This document shows positions 36,293 to 46,513 of a stretch of 64,000 nucleotides of DNA, one piece after another. The stretch's first letter is position 1, and each line of letters starts with the position of its first letter. This DNA is from Byssochlamys sp. IMV 00236 (Eukaryota > Ascomycota > Eurotiomycetes > Eurotiales > Thermoascaceae). The position numbers and the translations under genes are program-made. The stretch spans positions 1-64,000 of the forward strand of contig MSJH02000812.1 in assembly GCA_001931875.2 (NCBI GenBank), read 5' to 3'. Under the pieces are notes generated by a model. It made no database searches and was not told where the DNA came from. It was given only the letters and a program-made list of their open reading frames with translations.

Positions 36293-38690
36293 ACAGAAGC
36301 AAGAAATCAGAGGGGTCAAGAATAATAATGTACCTAGTTAGTTAGACTAGTAAGATATTTTAGTTGGGGCAAGATTCAGCCAGCCCAAGCTGCCACTTAC
36401 ATACTCTAGTTGAACTACTAAGTAAGTTACTTGCTGGCTTGGAACAACAGTAACAGGAGAGGAAGGAGGGTTTTAGTTTGGCTGCTCTCTGTAATACATC
36501 GACATTCTCTAAATTTACTGTGATCGTTCGCTGATATTGTTCGGTTCGGGGTCCATGTTTGTAGAGTACAGGAACCAAAAGATAACTATTAAATAAGCCC
36601 CGAGTTCGTGTCTGATCTACAAAGGTGGATATAGCGGTTCCTTTTGCCACCGAGTAGCAATTTAGTTGTCAGATTGATTGCCGTCAGCAAGGAAGGGGAT
36701 CCAGTTATTGTATTCCTGGATGGGGTGCATAAGAAAGATTTTTCTCTTCTTGATGTGTAATGTTGTTCATTAGATAATTTATGATCGCGGTTTATGAGAG
36801 TCGAAGATGATTGGATGTTTAATGGAGGAGGTCGGGGAAAAAAAAAAGCAAGTTGACGGGTTCCTGTGTATTATTATTGAGATGCAATTCGACAGCTTAA
36901 GATATGCATGGCGGACGTCAGCAAGAACGGGATCTCCGCCCACATACCTATACTTCGTACATGACTTGGTATATAGGGGGATAGATGTGATAGATCCTGT
37001 TATATGCAGCTTGTCCCTGGATGCTTTGCCCTTTGAAGGATGGCGAAAAAGAAAACCAAGCTCGAATCCAATTATCATGACAACAACAGATACTTACTGG
37101 ATAGCGGGACCATGTGCCTGGTTACTACTACGGGGAAGAATTGGCCTCCCGGAAGTGAAGGCCGGGAAGAGCATGGGTCTGGATCAAGGAACTCCATCAC
37201 CTTCCCATAAAACAAAGCCCAAGTCGCATGCCTTACGCTGAGCTAGAGGAAGCCTAGAGGAGCTGAGTAGTTTAGTATTGCCGCCATGCAGATTGTTCAA
37301 TAGATCTGATCTCAAACTAGGATTGTTGGGGGTCCTGGAGTTCAGGTCGCTGCACAACATCGCCCTCTTTGGTGCGTTGATCTACGGTCTGTGCCATTCC
37401 AGGTTGCTATGACTCGGCCAGATCGACGGGTTCAGCCATCCCCCAGGGATCGAGAACAGACGCGGACGAGAATGAACTGGACGAAGAAGGCCCTTGACGG
37501 ATCTAGCACCCTGCCTGACAATCATAGTCCAGGGGAAAGAGAAAAACGATGCCTGGATGGGCGTTGATTCGTTGTGTGCGCCGACAGAGTCTGACGACAG
37601 TGACGACAAAGTGGATAACAGGGAACTCTTAGAGTCTTGAGTTTGATCGAATCATGACGGACAATATGAGAAGATGAGGCGAAAAAGGGAAAAGAGGTCA
37701 GGCCAGGGTCGCTGATTAAGGTGTTTTAGCTGGAATGGATGAATGAATGAGTGAATGCGTCGCCAGCTCTGTCTGCCTTGCGTGCCGATACGGAGCCCTC
37801 TGTTCTTTTTGACTTCTTCTGATTCCCTTGACTCTATCCAACTATCCAACTATCCAACTGTCCCTTTCCCCCAGGGAGAGAGACGTTTCAGCCTATCAAG
37901 GGTTCCGTTCGGGGCGGGTTCGATCGCGGTCCGACAGTGTGGCGGCCATGTCTCCTCCGTCTGCGCCTCATAGCCTACCTAAGCCGGTATGCGGGCTTGT
38001 TTTCGGTTGAACTTGAACACAACCAGAAATAAGCAAGAGAAAACCGCTACTAGCCTGGCCCGTGACCCCGTTCCATCATGGTGCGCCGTCGGGACCCCCT
38101 GGGGAGTGGGCCAAGACACCGTGCGATCTGCTGGTCCAGGCGGTTGAGCTTCGAGTCAGGAGGCATCATTATTATTGATTGATTCATTATTTCACTGGAT
38201 TTGTGCTGGACCAGCCACAGAGACGATTTGTCCGCCGCAAGCACACAGCCTCATCCGTCCGTGTCGTTCGTCCATCCGATGGCAACCAGATGGAGCCCGC
38301 GGCCGAAGTCTGCCTGCTCCTTGAAACAGGTTGTGGTTTTGCTGAGCGGTGGCGTTGCGCAAGCCTCTCTTCCAGAAGGGTTACTGCGTACTCCTAGGTT
38401 ATTCTTATTCATGGTTCATGTTCAATCATCAATAGTATGACTCGTCCAGCGTCCGCCGCGGTGGACCAACCACGTCTGCAGGAACTGCCGCAGCAATTAG
38501 TTATTGCTGTCTGCTGTCTGTCAGACAGTCAGCAATCTTAATCTGAGTTAGTTAACTAACTTAGCTAGTAGTCAGTTGGGGATCGATATTATTCTCCGTT
38601 GGCAGAGTGGCGTAGGTAAAGACAGGCGGCTCTAGTGTAGGCGACTATTGTCGAGGAGATTTCAATAATAAAGGCCCGAGTCGGTATTGT

Positions 38691-38760
38691 ATGTATTGCA
38701 TGGTACTGTATGGTACTGTATGGTATTATATGGTATTATATGATATTATATGGTGTCGTA
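38691..38760. repeat. 10-bp minisatellite (TGGTACTGTA/TGGTATTATA)
   Basis: Six consecutive 10-base units fill 38701-38760: two TGGTACTGTA, two TGGTATTATA, TGATATTATA and TGGTGTCGTA. A diverged seventh (ATGTATTGCA) precedes them. The pairwise identity of neighbouring units suggests duplication in blocks. Confidence 0.9.
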
Positions 38761-38954
38761 TCATACACACGTGACCAGCCAGGCTACGCGAGGCTGCGTC
38801 CGTCGCGTCATGCCGCTGTCAGCAGCGTGAAATCGAATTACCATACATACCGTACGCCAAGCCCGGGCATCGACCCGAACCAGAAAGAGAAAGAGAAACG
38901 TCCAGCCACCCGATTCCAATTGAATTGAATTGCAATAATCCTCATCGCTGCCAG

Positions 38955-38991
38955 AGAAGAAGCAGAAGCAGAAGCAGAAGCAGAAGCAGAG
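38955..38991. repeat. (AGAAGC)n hexamer repeat
   Basis: About five AGAAGC units in a row, roughly 1 kb before the zinc-finger gene. Confidence 0.9.
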
Positions 38992-39788
38992 TCTGGAAAG
39001 ATCAGATCACTCCTACTCCACCAGAGAGTCAACGGGGAATCAATCTGAGAGTCGCTCTTTTCTCCTTCGCTTACAGACGAGGCGTCGTGAACATCTCTCC
39101 ACTACTAGTTACTACTGGCCTCTCTCTGGCGGCTCTTGTTACATTCTGCGCAACCACCTTCTCCGCCCATTGTCCCCTCCCTTACCCAATTCTGGCTTGT
39201 GCCACGCCCTCGCTCTCTCCTCTCTCTTCTCTCTTTCGACTCGCCCTTTCGGGTGCCATCTCTGGTGCTCCCCTCGCAGAGAAAAAAAAAAAAAAAACAT
39301 CGTGCCCTCGTTCCCGGGTTGTCCCGCCCAGGAATCGAAGCAACCGTTGTCGCGTTTGTTTCGTTTTCCTTTTTCCCCTGCCCGACGACCTAGGTGAAAC
39401 CGCTATCACGTCCTTTTTACTACTATTTACAGTACTGCTACTACTGCGACGACGACGACGACCACGACAGAAACGAACACCCGCTCTTGTTCGCCCAGCA
39501 ACCTTATCCCGGTGCCCGCCGCCGCCTTTGCACCGCCTGATGGCCCAGCGCATCTAGCGGAGCCTCAGTTCCAGCGCTTGATCGCGTTTCGCCAGCAGGC
39601 TGACTAGCTATTTTTGTTCCGGCATCTCCCAAGTGTCGCGAAGAGAGCCTCGTCGGCAAAAAAGCTGCAAAAAAACGGGGGGGAAGAGGAAATCAGAAAA
39701 AGGTGATCAAACTTGAGCGAAGCTGAGCCGTCAGCTTGCGCCACACTCGGTTCCAGGCGCACGCCCCACGCCCCGGGTCGTTACCAGT

Positions 39789-39812
39789 ATGTCGCTCGTC
39801 CATTTCTCTTAG
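39789..39812 (+). promoter_or_regulatory. Upstream ORF 1 in leader of the zinc-finger gene
   Basis: ATG at 39789 opens a 7-codon frame (MSLVHFS) closed by TAG at 39810. It matters only if the transcript starts upstream of it, which the sequence alone does not show. Confidence 0.45.
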
Positions 39813-39826
39813 ACTCTCTTCCATCC

Positions 39827-39937
39827 ATGTCTCTCGCGGGAGGTGATCAATCTGTAACTCGACTATCTATTCATCTCCCGTCCTCCCCCTCAAGTTCAAC
39901 GGCTGCGATCGCGTCTGCAGCTGTCTTGTGTTGCTAG
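39827..39937 (+). promoter_or_regulatory. Upstream ORF 2 in leader of the zinc-finger gene
   Basis: ATG at 39827 opens a 36-residue frame beginning MSLAGGDQSVTRL and closed by TAG at 39935-39937, 16 nt before the main ATG. Such a close uORF could limit translation of the factor. Confidence 0.45.
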
Positions 39938-39953
39938 ATCCCCCTCGACTGAC

Positions 39954-41969
39954 ATGACATTGGGTCTAGCTTCTCACTACCATCGCCAACCCTTCCAGGC
40001 TGGCCCCCGATACAACAGTCCGTTCATGGCTGGGCCAATGCAGTCCAGTAAGGATCCCGTCGCCATTTCGAATCCCCTGCCCGGGAATTCCACCTCGATC
40101 CTGACGAATCCTCCCGATCCACTCTCCTATCTGAAGCATTCGACCTCGAAACCAGAGTCCCATCTCAGCTCCATTGCCAGCGCCGGATTGCGCACATCGC
40201 CTTCCCCAGGCCTCTCGAACCATCAGAGACAGACGTCCCCGCGGATGGCTTCGACGACAGCAGCTGCCGGTCCGGCGGAACGGCCGCTGGACCAAGAGAA
40301 AGAGACCGACCAGAGTCGCTCCCAGGCTCCCAAGGACGCTCCAGCTCCCGGCGACAAATCCCACGAGTCGACGTATTCTTCGCATACCGTGAATGAATCC
40401 ATGGATAGTGCAAGTAAACCAATGCACGTGCCCTCCGAGGACATGCAGGTAGACCCTCAGTCGAACGTGCAGGACACGTTCGGGACGGGCGACGGTCAAA
40501 ACACATTGATGAACAATGCCACAGTCGCTAGCCCTGGCCCCATTGAAGACTCCGCGTCCCAGGATGGCGATCGACCCCATCACCGCGGTGAAGCCGACAT
40601 TCGAGAAGAAGCTAACAAAGCCTTTTCGTATCCAATGCCTGCTGCAGGCCTATCAGACCCACGTCGTGGCCTCAGCTTGCCTCATTCGGGATTCCATAGG
40701 GGTAGTCCACGCTCGCCGTCAGCGAAAAAACATCGGTGCCCGTACTGCGCGACTGAATTCACAAGACATCACAACCTCAAGAGCCACCTGCTCACCCACA
40801 GCCAGGAAAAGCCCTACGTCTGCCAGACATGCCAGTCCCGCTTCCGCAGACTGCACGATCTGAAGCGACATACCAAGCTCCATACTGGAGAGCGGCCACA
40901 CATTTGCCCGAAATGCGGGCGCAGATTCGCTCGTGGAGACGCTCTGGCACGCCATAACAAGGGCCAGGGCGGCTGCGCTGGGCGGAGATCCAGCATGGGT
41001 AGCTACGGAGGAGAGGAGGAATACGGCGAGGGCCATCCTGGTGGTCCGGAAGATGCTATGGATGGTCTCATGTACACGGCAGAGCCCGAGCGGATGGACG
41101 AGGAGGATGAGCGACGACTGAGTATACCCGGCATCAAGAAGTACGATGCGCCCTCAGACTCGCTTCCGCGCTCTACGGTCCCTCCGGCGAGCTACCAGGC
41201 TCGCCAGCCCAGCACGTATCCCCCAATTGCTGCCGGTCGACCTTCTCCCGGCGGTCTCTTCCCTCCTCCTCCGAGCCACGGCGGGTCGAGTTCGTCGACT
41301 TCCCCAATCTCCCAGAGCGGCAACATGACGTTCCCGCCGCCGGGACAGCACTCTGGCGCTGTCTTCCCTCCGTCAAGCATCACAGAAAGCCCGAAGCCTC
41401 TGTCGCCTAATGCGATGTCATCGCATCAGCTAGGCCATGGCCCTGAGGCTATGCATCTCCACCGTCCACACTCTCCCGGTCCCGCGCAACCGTACCAGCA
41501 GCAGCAACAACATTACAGAGCGCCTACACAACCTCCGCCAACGACACTAGGCCTTCCTCCGCCGCAGCCCGGTGCTCCGCAGCTCCCTCTACCTCCCGGT
41601 CTCACGCCGCCCGATGCTCGGTATACATTGCATAGTCAAGCCCCTGTTCAGCCACCCTCTTCGATACCCTCGAAGCACGCTCCAACGCAGAGCCACTCCA
41701 GCAATCACGGTGCTCCCGCAGCGAAGGAGCCGGTTCAGAATAGCGGCAGCTCGTACCCGGGGATTCACGATACCAATGGCGGCGATCAGTCTCGGGAAGA
41801 CCTGTGGGCGTACATCCGGTCCGTGCACGAGGAGGTTGCCGGATTGAAGGCTGAAGTAGCGGCCTTGAGGGCACAGATTTCTGCCAATTCGAATGCAACC
41901 ACCAGCTCCACAATGGTCCGTCCTCAGCAAGTGCAAGGAGAAGGGGTTGGCGGGAGTAATCAGCGATGA
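39954..41969 (+). CDS. C2H2 zinc-finger transcription factor
   Basis: Probable nuclear DNA-binding regulator; target genes unknown. One uninterrupted exon of 671 residues. Three adjacent fingers lie at about residues 262-345: CPYCATEFTRHHNLKSHLLTH, CQTCQSRFRRLHDLKRHTKL (completed by H) and CPKCGRRFARGDALARH, the last followed by NKGQGGC so that it may use Cys as fourth ligand. TGERPH is a canonical linker between fingers 2 and 3. The ~260 residues before the fingers and ~300 after them are proline/serine-rich and disordered. Near the C-terminus a short leucine-zipper-like helix (LWAYIRSVHEEVAGLKAEVA, about 612-650) may allow dimerisation. The ATG is preceded by two short upstream ORFs and a very long intergenic region, suggesting tight regulation. 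It resembles the factors annotated as Egr2-like in Aspergillus, but I cannot place it firmly. Confidence 0.93.
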   Translation: MTLGLASHYHRQPFQAGPRYNSPFMAGPMQSSKDPVAISNPLPGNSTSILTNPPDPLSYLKHSTSKPESHLSSIASAGLRTSPSPGLSNHQRQTSPRMASTTAAAGPAERPLDQEKETDQSRSQAPKDAPAPGDKSHESTYSSHTVNESMDSASKPMHVPSEDMQVDPQSNVQDTFGTGDGQNTLMNNATVASPGPIEDSASQDGDRPHHRGEADIREEANKAFSYPMPAAGLSDPRRGLSLPHSGFHRGSPRSPSAKKHRCPYCATEFTRHHNLKSHLLTHSQEKPYVCQTCQSRFRRLHDLKRHTKLHTGERPHICPKCGRRFARGDALARHNKGQGGCAGRRSSMGSYGGEEEYGEGHPGGPEDAMDGLMYTAEPERMDEEDERRLSIPGIKKYDAPSDSLPRSTVPPASYQARQPSTYPPIAAGRPSPGGLFPPPPSHGGSSSSTSPISQSGNMTFPPPGQHSGAVFPPSSITESPKPLSPNAMSSHQLGHGPEAMHLHRPHSPGPAQPYQQQQQHYRAPTQPPPTTLGLPPPQPGAPQLPLPPGLTPPDARYTLHSQAPVQPPSSIPSKHAPTQSHSSNHGAPAAKEPVQNSGSSYPGIHDTNGGDQSREDLWAYIRSVHEEVAGLKAEVAALRAQISANSNATTSSTMVRPQQVQGEGVGGSNQR

Positions 41970-43270
41970 AATGGCGTCCTAATCGGTCATCTATCCATCG
42001 TGGAGCTACTTCCCATATTCATTCTTCGCACATGGTCGCTCTGACCAGTTCTTGTGATCAGACGTGCTTGTGACATTAGCCTCGACTTCATACCCTAATC
42101 CGTGACGGTCCATTAGCCTCTAGGACGCTCGTACTCTGTGATGAGATACGTCGTCTGAAGCTTGTCGAACGACCTTGCGTGCGTTATACCACTTGTCTAT
42201 ACCCCGCTCTTTCTAAAACTATTTCTCCTTAACTTTTATATTTCTTCCTGTGTCGAGTTCTAGATATGAGAACGGCGGCGCCCGTGTCATATTTCGTGTC
42301 GTGTCCACAGGGTTTGATATCGTGTTGTTACGTTTTAAATGTGTCTGATGTGATGTCCACCTAGCTAGGCGTTTTCCGTGTCGTCCATCTTATCCACGTG
42401 CTGGTTGATGTTGTTTATTCTCTTCTAACTTCAGGTACTTTCTTCTATTCTTTGCTCTAGGTGCCAGGTGGTAACCGGAGGGCGGGGTTTTACGGAGCGT
42501 TAAAATATGGCAGTTTGATTCTTGATCATGTCGGTTGGTATTCTTTTTTTCTGTTTGTTTACTTTCTTGAGTCTAAAGGACTACCACTACACTATTACTT
42601 TAAGCCGGATGGGTTGGCATAGGTCTTTGTTGAGTTGATACGATATTAGCACTTGGAGCAGCAAATTCATTTTCTTGCGACGTGGTCAAAAAGTTACTAT
42701 GTATACTGTCGCATCATCATTAACCGCAAGTACCAAACCGCTACATTTCCGCATTAGGCTACCAGACTATCTTGAAGCAAACGATCGGGAGCCAGAATAT
42801 GATATAAACTTTTTAACTCTGGATATGACGCCCGTCTTCCAAGTCATTGCCTCCTAATTATCTCGCCACCCGACCAGAAACCAAGAAGCCACATATAGCT
42901 TAACTGAAGTGTATACTGTCCAGATTCCCGACTCCAGAATATCGGGAAGAACGTCAGAAAAGAAAAAAAAAGGAACATGTCCCAATCAATAGAAACCCTC
43001 GCCTTCGAAACGATAGTTAGTGACAATAACAACGACAGACTAGATCCAGACCAGACCAGATTATTCCTGTTATTCAGTGGCAAGTACTGGTAGTAGGAAT
43101 TCGCCTATATTCTGATTTCGCTTAGTAGCGTAGCTAATAAAAAAAATAAAAATAAAAATTAGATCCCAGATCCAGATCTAGATCCATATTTGTCTGGACT
43201 TCTTCTAATATATGACGTTCTTTGTGTGGCTGGTTTCCTTTCTTCCCGCGGAAAGTTCAAAGCCACGAGG

Positions 43271-43327
43271 GAACGAACGGACGGACGGACGGGTTAGGTT
43301 GGGTTAGGTTGGGTTCGATCGATCGAT
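43271..43327. repeat. Cluster of short tandem repeats including telomere-like GGGTTAGGTT units
   Basis: Within 57 bases there are GAAC/GGAC tetramers (43271-43290), two and a half copies of GGGTTAGGTT (43291-43315) and GATC tetramers (43317-43327). The GGGTTAGGTT unit resembles a degenerate TTAGGG telomere repeat. Confidence 0.85.
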
Positions 43328-43376
43328 CCCATGAAACGAAACGAAAGGAAGCGCGGAACCAACGGAGATGGGAAAG

Positions 43377-43380
43377 ATTA

Positions 43381-43442
<62 letters not shown>
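43377..43442. repeat. (TTA)22 microsatellite
   Basis: Twenty-two uninterrupted TTA units. Length is likely polymorphic between strains. Confidence 0.97.
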
Positions 43443-43444
<2 letters not shown>

Positions 43445-44080
43445 AATGAACAGTAGAAACGAGGGGGTGTTGTATAGTATAATACAGTATGGTTACAGTA
43501 TAGTAACTATAGAATAGGATAGGATACTGTATACTGTATTATTGTATGACTTGCATAGTAGACATAAGATTTTTATGATCGATTCCATTCCTTAACCGTT
43601 CCGAGGTCAAAGAAGGGGGATAGTTTAGTTTAGTTCAGTTCAGTTCAGTTCGTTGCTTTCTTAGTAATAACCATAGTTGATATGTAATTGATATATTCTA
43701 TCATATATTCTATCATATTTTACTTTGCCGTTTTGGGTTCGATTTTGCAAATCGTTTTCGCCCCAGTTTGCCAGCCTCACTTTTTTTTTACAAGGGCGGG
43801 GTTGAGTCTTTACTTCACTACTACTAATCGATCTATGTATTATTATGGAGTAAAAGACGGTTAACTATTTAGGTTCGTTTACTTAGTTGCTTAGTTGGCT
43901 GGTTGGCTGACTAGGTCTGGGGAAGGGATGGTGTTTTTTATAGAGTAGTATATACATGTATGGTAGTTATAGATTGGGTGTATGTGACGATGGGTCAGAT
44001 GATAAGATAATATTGAAAACATATTATTATTAGCCACTTTATGGTACTGCGTTCTGGCGATTTTATTATTACGGTATTCA

Positions 44081-45502
44081 TCACAACTCCCGCAATTCTT
44101 CCTCCTGTCTCTTCCTCGCAACCCATCCCAAGAATAACCCCACATCCGCCACCACGGCCTTCGGCACCCCGCCCATCGTCCAGCTCCGTTGGACCCAGGA
44201 AGGGATGAGCCCGCCGGCATCTGACGTGGTTGCCATTGTCCATTCGATGATCGCCGAGCGGGGATTTGACGTCGGCTGGGCCGATCCAGCTGCGGAGATG
44301 GGCCTAGTAGTGTTTGAGATAGACGGCCGGGAACTGAACATGGATCCGGCGCGGCTGCGAGAGACGTCAGCGCTAGGGCGCGGGCTCTTGATGATGTTGA
44401 TGTTGGAAGGCAGTGAGAGGACCCGCTCGACACTGGCGTAGTTGGCGAAGATGGTGTTCTTTGGAGGCGTGGAGACGAACTTGGAGACGATGGCAGCGTC
44501 GGTAATTTCCGAGGAGGGATTCGAGGGTGGTTCAATGGGGATTTGGATCGTGACGAATTCCTTCTCTTCGGGATCGAGTCCGTCGTGGGAAGATGCGCCG
44601 TCAGAAATGTCGTTGTTCCTCGTGGAATCGGAGCGGAACGCGGAGATGACGCATGTGGTGAATGTTCGTGGGGAGATTAGGATCGAAGGGTGAAATGTAT
44701 GGGTGATCATATTTACTATGAATAAGTTAGCATTTGGTCTCTATATTTCTTCTTCTTCTTTCTTTCTTTCTTTTTTTTTTGGCGTTTCTTTGTTTTTTGG
44801 ACGATAAACAAATACACACTCCATGGAGATGGTATCAATAAGACATAACAACACCAGAATCCATAACAGGGTATTCATATGCACGATCGAGCAAAACAAA
44901 GAAAAGAAAAGAATAATATACTAACCATGCATCTCAACCCCACTCCAACCACTACCACTTGTCTGCTGTCCTAGATCGATATCCTTCCACTCCAACAACG
45001 TGACCACGCTCGACACACTGGGCGTATACTCCATCTCATGCTGCGAATGATCGAACCTCAACCCATTCTCAAACTCCTTCCACGACGCCGTCCCTTCCTC
45101 AGGCGCGTCGACATGGATGCTTTTTCGACACACCCAGTACTCTTCCTCATCGGGAGTCTTGCGCTTGTCGCCCTTCGCTCCCGTTTCCGTTGAGACGGGT
45201 ATCACCCGCGACGAGAGCTGGACCTTCGCGTTCGAAGGCGGCGAGGAGCGCAGCTTCTTGTCGACTTTGAAGGTCAGCGGGATTGTATCGGATAGAAGAG
45301 TCTGCGCTTCGTCGAGCGCCTGTTTGATAAACGCAGCAAGAGGTGGGCGCGTTGTTGTAGTTGTAGTTGTGTTATTATTGTTATTATTACTCTCGCCATT
45401 CTGTCGCGGTCGCTCCGCGAGCGCCGGGTGAGATGGAAGCTCAGACAATGACAGCGGAGTGAGGCGGATGAGACGTTTCTGTCGCGTCTCTGGCGATGAC
45501 AT
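44081..45502 (-). CDS. DUF3074 (START-like) protein
   Basis: Function unknown; DUF3074 is a fungal branch of the START/SRPBCC lipid-binding fold. Reading on the minus strand: exons 45502-44926 and 44715-44081, 403 residues, joined in phase 1 to give EMHVNMITHTFHPSILISPR. The intron is 210 bp, unusually long for this window, with a TC-rich tract. The N-terminal half has a poly-N/poly-T stretch, then the domain start (WVCRKSIHVDA, ASWKEFENGLRFDHSQHEME, YTPSV) near residues 125-175. The second half completes the fold (FTTCVISAF, FVTIQIPI, ANYASVERVLSL, IEWTMATTSDAGGLIPSWVQ) and ends in a helix-rich segment. The two halves match the conserved blocks of the domain in order, which supports the join. 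Confidence 0.85.
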
Positions 45503-46513
45503 GATTATGACTATCTATGGATTAGTGATCGATTTAGCTTAAGCTTCTGGCACGGCCCAAAACTCCTGGTTGATGGATTTTTAGTTATGCTTCCGAAGAT
45601 AAAAGATCAAAAGAAGAAATAAAATGTGGGGTTTAGCGGGGGGGAGGAAGGGGGAATGGAGGGAATGGAAAAGAATCAGAGTTATAAGCAAAAAGTAAGA
45701 TTGGATACTGGTGATACAATAATAATAATAATACGCGGTTCGCGGTTGCTGGGAACCAAGGGGCCGTTTCAGAGTTCAATCCTAATAATGTTGTGCACCG
45801 AGTTTCAAGGTTTCCTGGCGACGATCCATCCACGATTTGGGGGCGGTAGTTCGTCCCTGGGATGAAATGCCGACTGGGGGAGTTGTTCAGCAGCTCAGGA
45901 ACGCTGTGGCGTTAGTTAGGTATCTAATTATTATTATTATTACTTTAATACTAATACTGTGGCGCGTTCTAACTGGAATGGGTATTATGATTGCCTTTAT
46001 TTCGACTCCAGTCTGGTTGCTGATCTATTTTTTTTTTTTTTTTTTCAGAGACCTAGCTGCAAGATGGACTTTTATCGCGTTGAAATGAACAGATCGATAA
46101 ATAATATAAATATACAGGGTATCTTGAATCTATGCAAATCCCTCGACTCCAACTGCTGTATCTCAGCTGTCACTAGGTGTGACTTTATATAGTAACCACC
46201 GCTTAGATGTGGAGTGTAATCGACGATGCCCCAAAAGCTGCGACGACTCAGCTCATCAGATGACGAGACGTCTCTATAATTCTAGAGTAAACCGGCTTCG
46301 AACTGATCATCATGTTGACGACCTAGTCCGTGTTCTGTTCGCGCCATGGAGGCGCTTAAAGCTCCACGAGTCCGTCCCCGGACCAGCTTCGCAGTTCTTT
46401 GATGAGGATACATACGTAGTTGATGCGGGCAGATGATCTACGGCTCCATGCAGGCAGGTCTCTGCTCGATCGTGCTCGATCGGTTGATCGTCCCCGCTTG
46501 TGGACATGTTCGC
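45503..46513. other. Interval between the DUF3074 and STK19-like genes
   Basis: About 1 kb containing the DUF3074 promoter and the STK19-like 3' flank. A T-run lies near 46026-46045. No gene was seen. Confidence 0.45.

Larger units (their letters stand above)
34181..39953. other. Long gene-free AT-rich interval before the zinc-finger gene
   Basis: Nearly 5.8 kb without a supportable gene on either strand. It is AT-rich from about 34.8 to 37 kb, with many short CTAA/TTAG tracts and several tandem repeats listed separately. From about 38.9 kb it turns C/T-rich, as expected for a promoter plus long leader of the downstream factor. No terminal repeats, transposase or reverse-transcriptase motif were seen. 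A non-coding transcript is possible but not visible from sequence. Confidence 0.5.
41970..44080. other. Gene-free AT-rich interval with simple repeats
   Basis: About 2.1 kb between converging stop codons. The first 500 bp is the likely 3' UTR region of the zinc-finger gene. The rest is AT-rich with stacked simple repeats, listed separately. No gene was seen. Confidence 0.5.

Noticed and set aside
34181..37300. AT-rich gene-free DNA as a relic transposon
   Set aside because: No terminal repeats, target-site duplication or transposase/reverse-transcriptase motif was seen on either strand.
38691..38760. Regular short repeats resembling a CRISPR array
   Set aside because: Ten-base units are contiguous with no spacers, and the genome is a eukaryote.
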